NCBI RefSeq assembly: GCF_963676275.1
Contig: NZ_OY781091.1
Span: 4,793,001-4,857,000 of the forward strand
Direction of reading: 5' to 3'
Length of the DNA: 64,000 nucleotides
Origin: an uncultured Cohaesibacter sp.
GTDB taxonomy: Bacteria; Pseudomonadota; Alphaproteobacteria; Rhizobiales; Cohaesibacteraceae
Of this stretch, positions 7,806 through 16,384 are shown piece after piece (the first letter of the stretch is position 1; every line of letters begins with the position of its first letter). Under the pieces are notes generated by a model. That model did not search any database and was not told where the DNA came from. It saw only the letters and a program-made list of their open reading frames with translations. A program made the position numbers and the translations under genes.

Positions 7806-10424
7806 ATGGAGTTGGATAAGGCCTCTCGCCCAGCAACCGGTCTGCCTGACAACAGCGCGCAAGACAGCGCCCTGCCGCCTGTCGACGCAAGCCTGCTGTA
7901 TCAGACACGCCCCGGCATCCATGATGAAATGATGGATCCGGACGGATCGATCATGCCCCATTGGCAACATTGGTTCGCAGCCTTCTCCCGCTGGAGCCCG
8001 GAAGAAAGATCCGCCAATTGGGATGAGCTGAATGAGGTCGTCCGCGAAACCGGCATTGCCTATGACCTGTTTGCCGATCCCAACGAGACCAAGCAGCCAT
8101 GGTCCATCGATCTGGCTCCCCTCATCATCGCGCCGGAAGAATGGCAATGGCTGAAAGTGGCGCTGGCCCAGAGGGCGCGCCTTTTCAACGCCATGCATAA
8201 TGACCTCTATGGCCATCGCCGCCTGCTTTATGAAGGCCATGTTCCCGCCGCTCTGGTGCTGAGTGATCCTTCCTATCTGCGTCCGATGCGCGGCAATCAG
8301 AGCGCCTATAACGGCATCCAGTTCTACGCTGCCGACCTTGCCAAAATGCCGGACGGAACCTGGCGCGTGCTGGACAACCATGCCGAAACGCCCGCCGGGC
8401 TCGGCTTTGCGCTTGCCAACAGGATCGCGCTGACCCATTGCGAGGGCAATCTGTTCCGCTCCAGCAAGGCCATCCGCCTCGCCTCCTATTTCCAGCAGTT
8501 GCAATCCACGCTGGTCAAGCGCACCGAACTGGAAGATCCCTATATCGCGATCCTCTCTCCCGGCCCGGAACATCCGGACTATTTCTCCCATGCCTATCTG
8601 GCCCGCTATCTTGGCTATCTGCTGGTTGAGGGGGGAGATCTCGTCTATCAGAATAACCGCATCTGCCTCAAAACCCTTGCCGGCCTCAAGCCCATTGACC
8701 TGATCATCCGCTCGATCGAAGGGCTCAATGCCGATCCGCTGGAACTCAATCCCAACGGCATGGATGGCACCACCTCGATGGTGCAGGCCATTCGCGACAA
8801 GGGCATCATCATGGCCAACCAGCTGGGAACCTCGGTCATCGAAAACCGTGCGCTGGCTCCCTATCTACCGGAAATCTGCAAATTCCTGCTTGGTGAAGAG
8901 CTGATGCTGCATGAAGCCCCGCGCTGGTGGCTTGGCGATGCCGCAAGCCGCAAGCATGTGGTGGAAAATCTTGATACCGTGTTGATCTCGGATGCCCATG
9001 AAGGATCCGGTCGCCCCGGCGAAGCCCGCCCGGCGACGGACCCCTCCACCCTGTCACAGGAGGAGAGAAACGGGCTGGTTGAACGGATCATGCTGTTTGG
9101 CAACAATCTGGTCGCCGAGCAGAAAACCGGATATGCCACCACGCCGAGCTGGTCCGGGGAAAGACTGGAGCCGCAACCCTTTGCCATCCGCTTCTACAGC
9201 TCGCGCAAGGAACAGGGCTACGACATTCTCCCCGGCGGCCTGTCCATGTCTGTTGGTGAACAGCGCGCCATCGGTCTGCATTCTCCCGAAGGGCTGACAA
9301 GAGATGTCTGGATTGTCTCCGAAACCCAGCCCGAGCCTTTCGAAAGCATCTGGGCCAGCATCACCCGGCAGGGTTCCTATTCACGCGCCGGTCGCTCCCT
9401 GCAGAGCCGTATCGCCGATAACCTGTTCTGGCTGGGGCGCAATATCGAGCGCATCGAATGGCAATTCAGGCTCTGCCGACAGGCACTGGCCCGCCTCACC
9501 GAGGATAGCGGCCCCGAAGAGGACCAGCGCACCATCGTCTCTGCCCTCAACACCCTGATATTGCGAGCGCCGAAGGCCCAGATTTTCGATGCCGGCTTTG
9601 GCGGTATGAACGAGATCGAGCGGCTGGTACGCACGATTCTCTATGGCAAGAATCGCGCCTATGGTTTTCAGGAGAGCCTTTCACACATGCACAGGCTGAC
9701 AGGCCTTACGCGTGATCGCCTGTCTGCCGAAGCCTGGCGCATTCTCAATGAATTCTTCACCGACCAGCGCTGGTACAAGGAGCCGGGCTTTACCCATACC
9801 GGACATGTCATCGATCTGCTCGACAAGGGACTGATGGTTCTGGCCGCATTCTCCGGCATGGCGATGGAAAATATGACGCGCAATTATGGCTGGCGCTTCC
9901 TCGATATCGGTCGCCGCATCGAACGGGCGGAGAATCTGTCCGGCCTGCTCAACAGGCTGATTTTCGCCCCCGGTATGGCCGATGATACCTCCCGCCGCAT
10001 GATGTTCATTCTCGAAGTGGCCGACAGTTTCATCACCTATCGCTCACGCTATCGCATCACGCCAACCTTGCCGGCGGTGATCGACCTGCTGCTGCTGGAC
10101 GAAACCAACCCGCGCTCCATCGCCTTCCAGATAGCGGCGCTCTATGACCATATCAACTATCTGCCACAGGAACCCGAAAGCGGCCTGCGCAGCGAGGAAA
10201 ACCGGCTTCTGCTTGAGCTTCTGACCGATCTGCAACTGTCCGAAGGGCACAAGCTCGCACAGATCCCGCTATTTGAGCAGGACAAGGATATCGAAGAGAT
10301 CATCTCGGAAGAATGCCGCCTTGAGCAATTGCTGAACAATCAGATTTCAAAATTGCCACAGCTGACCGAGATTTTGACCCGCCGATATTTCACGCATACC
10401 GAAGAGCAGGCTCAACGGATTTGA
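7806..10424 (+). CDS. Circularly permuted ATP-grasp/alpha-E fusion protein
   Basis: A protein of 872 residues that fuses the two domains encoded separately at 1547-4026. Residues about 100-515 match the DUF404/DUF407 ATP-grasp region (LIIAPEEWQWLKVALAQRA, VLDNHAETPAGLGFALANR). Residues about 523-870 are an alpha-E domain beginning RSLQSRIADNLFWLGRNIER and including FLDIGRRIERAENLSGLL. I prefer the ATG at 7806, preceded by GGAG, over a GTG at 7782. In the ATP-grasp loop the lysine seen in the stand-alone copy (VVKP) is replaced: the aligned segment reads VLISDAHEGSGRPG, with I394 at the lysine position. This suggests altered or lost nucleotide binding, so the fusion may be a regulatory or scaffold paralogue. 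It is followed 25 bases later by a transglutaminase gene. Confidence 0.9.
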   Translation: MELDKASRPATGLPDNSAQDSALPPVDASLLYQTRPGIHDEMMDPDGSIMPHWQHWFAAFSRWSPEERSANWDELNEVVRETGIAYDLFADPNETKQPWSIDLAPLIIAPEEWQWLKVALAQRARLFNAMHNDLYGHRRLLYEGHVPAALVLSDPSYLRPMRGNQSAYNGIQFYAADLAKMPDGTWRVLDNHAETPAGLGFALANRIALTHCEGNLFRSSKAIRLASYFQQLQSTLVKRTELEDPYIAILSPGPEHPDYFSHAYLARYLGYLLVEGGDLVYQNNRICLKTLAGLKPIDLIIRSIEGLNADPLELNPNGMDGTTSMVQAIRDKGIIMANQLGTSVIENRALAPYLPEICKFLLGEELMLHEAPRWWLGDAASRKHVVENLDTVLISDAHEGSGRPGEARPATDPSTLSQEERNGLVERIMLFGNNLVAEQKTGYATTPSWSGERLEPQPFAIRFYSSRKEQGYDILPGGLSMSVGEQRAIGLHSPEGLTRDVWIVSETQPEPFESIWASITRQGSYSRAGRSLQSRIADNLFWLGRNIERIEWQFRLCRQALARLTEDSGPEEDQRTIVSALNTLILRAPKAQIFDAGFGGMNEIERLVRTILYGKNRAYGFQESLSHMHRLTGLTRDRLSAEAWRILNEFFTDQRWYKEPGFTHTGHVIDLLDKGLMVLAAFSGMAMENMTRNYGWRFLDIGRRIERAENLSGLLNRLIFAPGMADDTSRRMMFILEVADSFITYRSRYRITPTLPAVIDLLLLDETNPRSIAFQIAALYDHINYLPQEPESGLRSEENRLLLELLTDLQLSEGHKLAQIPLFEQDKDIEEIISEECRLEQLLNNQISKLPQLTEILTRRYFTHTEEQAQRI

Positions 10425-10449
10425 CCGGACAGGAAGGCATTGACCAACG

Positions 10450-11517
10450 ATGCGATACAGAATAACGCACAAAACAGAATATCGCTATGCAACGCCGGTG
10501 GCCCAGTCCAACCATCTGGTGCATCTGACCCCCTGCGCGGTTGATGGCCAGATTGTAGAGCAGCATGCCATTGCCATCACGCCGGCACCGGCCCATCGCC
10601 GCGATTTCACCGACTATTTCGGCAATTCGACCATTCATCTGACGATGGAAGAAGATCACAGCGTCCTGACCATGAATGCCCAGACAACGGTGACCGTCAC
10701 AAGAGACCATTCCCCCTTGCTGGCCAAATCTGTCGCCTCATGGGAAATGGTTCGCGATCTCATGACTGATGCCGCTCATGTCGATGAGGCGGAATTTGCC
10801 TGCTATTCGACCTTCACCAATCCCACGCCCGAAATCGCGGCCTATGGTGCCCTATCCTTCCCCCCCGGTCGTCCCCTGATGGAAGCTGTCATGGATCTGA
10901 CCAGACGGATTTTCACCGACTTCGAGTATAACCCCACCGTAACCGACATTTTCACCCCCATCTCGCAGGTTTTCGAAATGAAGAGCGGGGTCTGTCAGGA
11001 TTTTGCCCATTTCCAGCTTGCCTGCCTCAGGGCTCTGGGCATTCCGGCCCGTTATGTTTCGGGCTATTTGCGCACCTATCCGCCCAAGGGCAAACCGCGC
11101 CTGATCGGTGCCGACGCTTCCCATGCCTGGATTTCCGTCTGGTGCCCCGAGGCTGGCTGGATCGACTTTGACCCCACCAACAACAAGACCATCGCCGATG
11201 AACATGTAACGCTGACCGTGGGCAGGGATTTTGGTGATGTCAGCCCGATCTCCGGGGTCATTCTGGGGGGCGGCAGCCATTTCGTGCATGTCTCGGTCGA
11301 TGTCATGCCCATTGACGATCAGGGACAGGAAATCGGACAATCCATCTCGCCCGAACAGCAAGCGGAAGAAACAGCAGTAGAAGGGGCGACACAGCCAGAA
11401 CTGTCTCAGGCCCCGACATTGGCCACTGCTCAGGAGCAAAGTCAGGAACAGAGCCAGATCCAGACACAGGAAAAAGCCCTGCCTGCGGACCCTTTGCCAG
11501 CCGACAGAACCTATTAG
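10450..11517 (+). CDS. Transglutaminase-like cysteine peptidase
   Basis: A 355-residue bacterial transglutaminase-like protein. Residues 1-100 are the beta-rich N-terminal domain (MRYRITHKTEYRYATPV); the catalytic core has C182 in SGVCQDFAHF, H225 in ASHAWISVW and D241 in DFDPTN, so the triad is intact. The last 60 residues are a Gln/Glu-rich low-complexity tail without recognisable fold. Such proteins hydrolyse amide bonds or cross-link peptides; here the context, last gene of the ATP-grasp/alpha-E cluster, suggests it processes or releases a ligated product. No signal peptide is seen, so it is likely cytoplasmic. It is 25 bases downstream of the fusion gene. Confidence 0.88.
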   Translation: MRYRITHKTEYRYATPVAQSNHLVHLTPCAVDGQIVEQHAIAITPAPAHRRDFTDYFGNSTIHLTMEEDHSVLTMNAQTTVTVTRDHSPLLAKSVASWEMVRDLMTDAAHVDEAEFACYSTFTNPTPEIAAYGALSFPPGRPLMEAVMDLTRRIFTDFEYNPTVTDIFTPISQVFEMKSGVCQDFAHFQLACLRALGIPARYVSGYLRTYPPKGKPRLIGADASHAWISVWCPEAGWIDFDPTNNKTIADEHVTLTVGRDFGDVSPISGVILGGGSHFVHVSVDVMPIDDQGQEIGQSISPEQQAEETAVEGATQPELSQAPTLATAQEQSQEQSQIQTQEKALPADPLPADRTY

Positions 11518-11636
11518 GCTGCACGGACCTGCCAACTGTTCCGCACTATTCTAGTTGAGAAGCATCAGGCAACCGCGCATGTGGTCTAGATCTCTGCCGC
11601 AGCAGAAGACAAATCAAATCTGAAGTGAGGACAAAC

Positions 11637-11669
11637 AAAAAGGGCACAGGAAATTTCCTGAACCCTTTT
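11637..11669 (-). terminator. Rho-independent terminator after tRNA-Gly
   Basis: A hairpin with AAAAGGG/CCCTTTT outer arms and the perfect palindrome CAGGAAATTTCCTG inside lies just past the tRNA 3' end. On the minus strand it is followed by TTTTTG. It could also stop rightward readthrough from the transglutaminase gene, but the T-tract favours the minus strand. Confidence 0.7.
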
Positions 11670-11673
11670 ATAA

Positions 11674-11748
11674 TGGAGCGGGCGATGGGATTCGAACCCA
11701 CGACCCCAACCTTGGCAAGGTTGTGCTCTACCCCTGAGCTACGCCCGC
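11674..11748 (-). tRNA. tRNA-Gly(GCC)
   Basis: Read on the minus strand, the 75 bases fold as a tRNA: acceptor GCGGGCG pairs with CGCCCGC, followed by T and an encoded CCA. The D arm has GCTCAGGGGTAGAGC, the T arm has GTGGGTTCGAATCCCAT, and the anticodon loop TTGCCAA gives anticodon GCC for glycine. A terminator hairpin follows immediately. Confidence 0.96.
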
Positions 11749-12101
11749 GAAACTTATCAGGTTTCTCAAACCCTTAGCAACTTTCGTTGCCTCGTTACGG
11801 CGCTCCGTGCCGTCTGTGCGTGCTTATATGTACGACCTGAGGAGCAATTGCAACAGAGAAATTACAAAAAATGTTTTTTTCCCACCGGCTGTGCATTTTT
11901 TTCACAAACAGTGAAAAACTTGCTCCCCTTCTCCCCCGCTATGATGGGGCATTTGCCTTGCGGCACTGGCCTCCTGACCCTGTTAGCTGATAGAAGAAAG
12001 ACGGCTGAGACAGAAGATCCTCCCGCTCGCCTCTGGCCAACCAACGGGTGGATTTTTCAGAATCCCCGCCAGCAAAGACAATCCCTCCAGAGTGATACCT
12101 C

Positions 12102-12620
12102 ATGTCCAAGTCAGAAAAATACAGCCGTCAGGAGCTTTTGGATTTTCTCGAAAGCCTTGAAATTGAAACAGTCACCCATGAGCATGCGGCGGTTTTCACC
12201 GTCAGCGAAAGCCACAAGATCAAGCAAGACCTGCCCGGCGGCCACACCAAGAATCTGTTTCTGAAGGACAAGAAGGGCAAAATGGTGCTGGTGGTCTGCC
12301 TCAATGACACCGAGGTTGACCTCAAGAGCTTTCACAAGAAATATGACTGTGGCCGCATGAGCTTCGGCAATGCTGAGCTGTTGTGGAACCATCTCGGCGT
12401 CCGGCCCGGATCGGTCACCCCTTTCGCGCTGATCAATGACAAGGATGACCATGCAGTCAATCTGGTGCTTGATGCCAATCTGATGCGCGAGGAACTGGTC
12501 AATTTCCATCCGCTGGAAAATACGGCCACCACCGCCATTTCCCGCGATGGCCTGCTGCGCTTTCTCGCCGCCACCGGCCACGAACCGACAATTCTTGCAT
12601 TGGAAAAAGACGACAGCTAA
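12102..12620 (+). CDS. Prolyl-tRNA editing (YbaK/EbsC) domain protein, ProX-like
   Basis: A 172-residue free-standing editing domain of the YbaK/ProX superfamily, which hydrolyses mischarged aminoacyl-tRNA, typically Ala-tRNA(Pro). The core string PGGHTKNLFLKDKKGKMVLV contains the conserved lysine (K50) expected near the active site, and GSVTPFALIND is a typical loop. Length matches stand-alone ProX proteins (about 165-175) rather than the insertion domain of ProRS. It stands alone on the plus strand between tRNA-Gly and a thioredoxin-fold gene. Confidence 0.88.
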   Translation: MSKSEKYSRQELLDFLESLEIETVTHEHAAVFTVSESHKIKQDLPGGHTKNLFLKDKKGKMVLVVCLNDTEVDLKSFHKKYDCGRMSFGNAELLWNHLGVRPGSVTPFALINDKDDHAVNLVLDANLMREELVNFHPLENTATTAISRDGLLRFLAATGHEPTILALEKDDS

Positions 12621-12850
12621 CCCCTTTGCAAAAGGAAAGGGATTTCACCCGCAAGGCGCGTGTGTTAATTCCCACTCACGCCAATTGGGCATTGAACAAA
12701 ATCTGCTGCTATCCCATATTGGGGACGACAAATCGCAAGACTTGTAACATGGTTGCATTCTGGCTTTGCGATCCGATTTAGACATTATGCAGAAGCAACA
12801 GGTGCAAGACCGGCAGGCAGGCACTGTCCCTCACGCAAAGGACCGTCCAC

Positions 12851-13840
12851 ATGAGCAACAACAGCTATGGTTACGGAAGCGGCATGTCCGCAAGTTACAC
12901 CACGACCCAGGGCTCCGGGCCACAGGCCTTCGAAGCAGCGCCAAAACCGGCTGCAAAGCCCGCCGATACCGGCCCGCTGATCAAGGACACATCCACCCAG
13001 GAATTCATGCTGGATGTGATCGAAGCCTCCAGAAGCACAACGATTCTCGTTGATTTCTGGGCGCCATGGTGCGGCCCCTGCAAGCAGCTCGCACCGGATC
13101 TTGAAAAGGCCGTGACCGAAGCCAAGGGCCGGGTCAAGCTGGTCAAGCTCAATATCGATGACCATCCCGCGATTCCGCAGCAGATGGGCATTCAGTCCGT
13201 TCCCGCCGTGGTCGCCTTCAAGGATGGCCGTCCTGTCGATGGCTTCATGGGCGCCCAGTCTCCAAGCCAGATCAAGGCGTTCATTGAAAAGAATGGCAGC
13301 GAACCAGAAGCCGATCCGCTTGAGGAAGCCTGCAAGCAGGCCAACGAACTGCTTCAGGCTGGCAGCCATATCGAGGCCGCCCAGATTTTCGGCGCAATCA
13401 TGCAGCAGGTGCCTGAGCATTTCCCCGCAGTGGTCGGCATGGTCAAATGCCTGCTCGCCAATGACGAGATCGAAAAGGCCCGCACCCTGTTTGACAGCCT
13501 GCCCGAAGAAGCGCTCAAAGACAAGGATACTGCTGCGGCCAAGGCCAGCCTCGAGCTTGCCGAACAGAGCGCCGATCTTGGCGATCTGGCCGAATTGCAG
13601 GCAAAGCTGGCAGCCAATCCGGACGACAATCAGGCTCAGTTCGATCTGGCCGTGGCCCTTAATGGCAAAAACAAAAGAGAAGAAGCCGTCGACCATCTCA
13701 TCGCCATCATCAAGCGTGATCGCGACTGGAACGAAGATGGCGCACGCAAACAGCTGCTGCAATTTTTCGAGAGCTGGGGCGTGATGGATCCGGCCAGCGT
13801 CTATGGCCGCCGGAAATTGTCCTCTATCCTCTTCTCATAA
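12851..13840 (+). CDS. cnoX: CnoX/YbbN-type chaperedoxin (thioredoxin plus TPR)
   Basis: A 329-residue protein with a Gly/Ser/Ala-rich N-terminal tail (1-40), a thioredoxin domain (about 41-150) and a helical TPR-like C-terminal half (about 160-329), the architecture of CnoX/YbbN co-chaperones. The redox motif is a full WCGPC with C74 and C77, unlike Escherichia coli CnoX, which lacks a CXXC; alphaproteobacterial members are known to keep it and to combine holdase and redox activity. The expected partner is GroEL. It is followed after 48 bases by the Lon-N-domain gene on the same strand; a strong hairpin lies between them. Confidence 0.88.
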   Translation: MSNNSYGYGSGMSASYTTTQGSGPQAFEAAPKPAAKPADTGPLIKDTSTQEFMLDVIEASRSTTILVDFWAPWCGPCKQLAPDLEKAVTEAKGRVKLVKLNIDDHPAIPQQMGIQSVPAVVAFKDGRPVDGFMGAQSPSQIKAFIEKNGSEPEADPLEEACKQANELLQAGSHIEAAQIFGAIMQQVPEHFPAVVGMVKCLLANDEIEKARTLFDSLPEEALKDKDTAAAKASLELAEQSADLGDLAELQAKLAANPDDNQAQFDLAVALNGKNKREEAVDHLIAIIKRDRDWNEDGARKQLLQFFESWGVMDPASVYGRRKLSSILFS

Positions 13841-13851
13841 CAGACAAAAAG

Positions 13852-13873
13852 TCGGCAGCCCTGCGGCTGCCGA
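13852..13873 (+). other. Perfect 9-bp stem hairpin before the Lon-domain gene
   Basis: TCGGCAGCC and GGCTGCCGA pair perfectly around a CTGC loop, ending five bases before the AAGGAG ribosome site of the next gene. No T-tract follows, so it is more likely an mRNA-stability, processing or attenuation element than a classical terminator. Confidence 0.55.
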
Positions 13874-13888
13874 TAGCAAGGAGACCCA

Positions 13889-14590
13889 ATGGCGCAGGCA
13901 GGCAATGCATATTATGACAGCCCAAGGGACATCCCGGCCATCATTCCGGTTTTTCCTCTGGAGGAAGCCCTGTTGCTGCCGCGCACCCAGATGCCGCTCA
14001 ATATCTTCGAAGAGCGCTACCTTATGATGGTCGATTATGCCATGCACAAGGATCGCATTATCGGCATCATTCAGCCGCAGGAGCCCGAGGAAGATCCGGA
14101 GACGACCGATTCACCCGAGAAGCTCTATGCGCCCAAATTGCAGCAGGTCGGTTGCCTCGGACGTGTTTCCGCCTATGGCGAGACCGGCGACGGGCGCGTT
14201 CTGATCACCCTATCGGGCATCTGCCGCTTCAGGGTGGTCAAGGAAATGCTGACAGACCTGCCCTTCCGTCTGGCCGAGATCGAATGCGAGGAATTTGTCG
14301 ATGATCTGACCGAAGGCCTTGGCGAGGATCAGGTCGACAGGGAAGGCCTGCTGGAAGCCTTCCGCGCCTTTCTCGATGCCAACGACATGGAAGCGGACTG
14401 GGACAGCATTGGGAAATCCTCCAATGAGGTGCTGGTCAATTCGCTCTCCATGATGAGCCCTTACGGCATGGCAGAGAAGCAGGCCCTTCTGGAGGCGGAA
14501 AGTCTGGCCCTGAGGGCCGATACGCTGATCGCCATGACAGAAATGCATCTGGCCAGCGGCAATGGCGAAAGCCCGAAGACCCTGCAATGA
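13889..14590 (+). CDS. LON peptidase substrate-binding (N) domain protein
   Basis: A 233-residue protein consisting of a Lon N-terminal (PUA-like) substrate-binding domain without ATPase or protease domains. Typical strings are IPVFPLEEALLLPRTQMPLNIFEERY at the start and GRVLITLSGICRFRV in the middle. The biochemical role of such stand-alone proteins is not established. AAGGAG sits 5 bases before the ATG. It lies in a short plus-strand run cnoX - this gene - Trm112-like gene, an order I recognise as common in alphaproteobacteria. Confidence 0.87.
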   Translation: MAQAGNAYYDSPRDIPAIIPVFPLEEALLLPRTQMPLNIFEERYLMMVDYAMHKDRIIGIIQPQEPEEDPETTDSPEKLYAPKLQQVGCLGRVSAYGETGDGRVLITLSGICRFRVVKEMLTDLPFRLAEIECEEFVDDLTEGLGEDQVDREGLLEAFRAFLDANDMEADWDSIGKSSNEVLVNSLSMMSPYGMAEKQALLEAESLALRADTLIAMTEMHLASGNGESPKTLQ

Positions 14591-14624
14591 ATGAGCAGAC
14601 CAGCGCGGATTGGAGCCGACTGAT

Positions 14625-14843
14625 ATGAGCAACAAAGCAACACCAGTGCAAAGCGATGCCGAAAAGACCGGGACCGTGGATCGCAAATTGCTGGAAATTC
14701 TCGTCTGCCCGCTGACAAAGGCAACGCTCAAATATGATCCCGAGGCGCAAGAGCTGATCAGCCGCGCCGCCAATCTCGCCTACCCGATCCGCGACGGCGT
14801 GCCCATCATGCTGCCCAGCGAAGCCCGCCAGCTGGAAGACTGA
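14625..14843 (+). CDS. Trm112 family protein (YcaR-like)
   Basis: A 72-residue Trm112/UPF0434 protein. The pattern [16 protein letters not shown]...[13 protein letters not shown] is the family signature. Only one cysteine of the zinc-type knuckle remains, as in many alphaproteobacterial members. In eukaryotes and archaea Trm112 activates methyltransferases; the bacterial role is unproven. I take the ATG at 14625, with GGAG 9 bases upstream, rather than a TTG at 14610. It is convergent with the ubiquinone hydroxylase gene, only 9 bases away. Confidence 0.88.
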   Translation: MSNKATPVQSDAEKTGTVDRKLLEILVCPLTKATLKYDPEAQELISRAANLAYPIRDGVPIMLPSEARQLED

Positions 14844-14852
14844 GCGCCGCTC

Positions 14853-16127
14853 TCAAAGACTCTCCCCGCGCAGCAGCCTCGGCACATCGCCGCGATTGCC
14901 TGCGGCTTCCTCGATGAACAGGCGCTTGAGCGCTGGCAGCCGATCCACCATGCCAAGTCCGAAATCACGCACATGGCGCAATATCTCGCTATTGTTGGAA
15001 AACAGCCTGTTGAGCAGATCGCAGGTCACGCCCATCTGCGTCACATCAAACCGGCGCCAGGTCTGATAGCGTTCCAGCACGTCAAACGCGCCGATATCCT
15101 GCCCCAGACGCGCAGCCTCGACGAGCACCTCGGCCAGTGAGGCCACATCCTTGAAACCAAGATTGAGCCCCTGCCCGGCAATCGGATGAATGCCATGGGC
15201 AGCATCCCCCACCAGAGCAAAACGGGGTGCCACATAAGAGCGCGCCAGCACCATGCCCAACGGGAAGCCCTTGCGCGGTCCCTTCTCGGTGATCGCGCCC
15301 AGCTGCTTGCCAAAGCGACGTTCCAGTTCCAGACCGAAGGTGAAATCATCCATCGCCAGCAGCCGCTTCGCATCATCGGAGCGCTCATTCCACACCAGCG
15401 ACGAGCGGTTGCCCTTGAGCGGCAGGATGGCAAAGGGGCCAGCGGGTAGAAAATGCTCCACCGCGCACCCCTCATGGGGACGTTCATGCTCCACGGTTGT
15501 GACGATGCCGACCTGATCATAGGTGAAGCGATTGACATTGATTCCGGCAAGATCGCGCAGACGGGAGCGCACGCCATCGGCCGCCACCAGCAACGCCCCT
15601 TGCACCGCTTGTCCAGATTGCAGGCTGATGGCAACAGAGCTGCCATGAACGGCAAAATCCCTGACGCTGTCCCCTTCCAGCAGATCCACTCCGGCGGCTT
15701 TTGCCGCATCTCCCAGCGCGCCGACCATGGTCCCATTTGGCACCATATAGGCAAATGGCACCCCGTCTTTGCTGTTGCCTTCAAAGGTCAGAAGGGCGGG
15801 CCGGACAATATCCTTGAGCTTGCTGTCGGTCACCAGCATCTTGCGGATAGGTTCCGCCTCGGGCTCGATCGAGGACCATACGCCCAGACCATCAAGCATC
15901 CGGCTCGCCGCCGAAGCGATGGCCGAGGCCCGTTCATCCTTGCGCATGGCTTCCATGGCTTGCGGTTCGACCACCAGCACCGAAAGGCCACTCGCCTGCC
16001 GCACAGCCAGCGCCAGAGACAAACCCACATAGCCACCCCCGGCAATCACCAGATCGTAACGCTCCTTGAAACGGAACGCATTGTCATTGGCCCCTGCCGG
16101 TTTTGCCCGTCGTGTGGATTTCATCAT
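14853..16127 (-). CDS. UbiH/UbiF/COQ6-type FAD monooxygenase (ubiquinone hydroxylase)
   Basis: A 424-residue flavoprotein hydroxylase of the ubiquinone pathway family. The N-terminal Rossmann motif is VIAGGGYVGLSLALAVRQA, the middle DG motif is VAADGVRSRLRDLAG, and the C-terminal FAD-ribityl motif is GDAAHGIHPIAGQGLNLGFKD. Members hydroxylate the aromatic ring of ubiquinone intermediates at the membrane; which position (C1, C5 or C6) cannot be read from the sequence. I choose the ATG at 16127, preceded by AAGGGAC; an upstream start at 16211 would add 28 unconvincing residues. It is divergent from tesB. Confidence 0.88.
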   Translation of the reverse strand: MMKSTRRAKPAGANDNAFRFKERYDLVIAGGGYVGLSLALAVRQASGLSVLVVEPQAMEAMRKDERASAIASAASRMLDGLGVWSSIEPEAEPIRKMLVTDSKLKDIVRPALLTFEGNSKDGVPFAYMVPNGTMVGALGDAAKAAGVDLLEGDSVRDFAVHGSSVAISLQSGQAVQGALLVAADGVRSRLRDLAGINVNRFTYDQVGIVTTVEHERPHEGCAVEHFLPAGPFAILPLKGNRSSLVWNERSDDAKRLLAMDDFTFGLELERRFGKQLGAITEKGPRKGFPLGMVLARSYVAPRFALVGDAAHGIHPIAGQGLNLGFKDVASLAEVLVEAARLGQDIGAFDVLERYQTWRRFDVTQMGVTCDLLNRLFSNNSEILRHVRDFGLGMVDRLPALKRLFIEEAAGNRGDVPRLLRGESL

Positions 16128-16384
16128 CTTGTCCCTTCTGCCTGCCAAAAGAGCGCAGCTGCTGCGCCAGAAAGCTCCGGCACCATAACGCGGCAGCCTG
16201 TCGCTTTCCATAATATAGTGAAGCGACCCGAAAAGATCCCGACAAACTGACTAGAGAAAGAGAATTTTTGGCCCCTCCAAGTCTTGCTATATAAAGGGAA
16301 AAGAGCAGAGGTCAGATTCGATCCTCCCTGACCGCATGCTGCACTTCACCTTTATCCTGACCCTATTGATCCGGAAAACACTCC

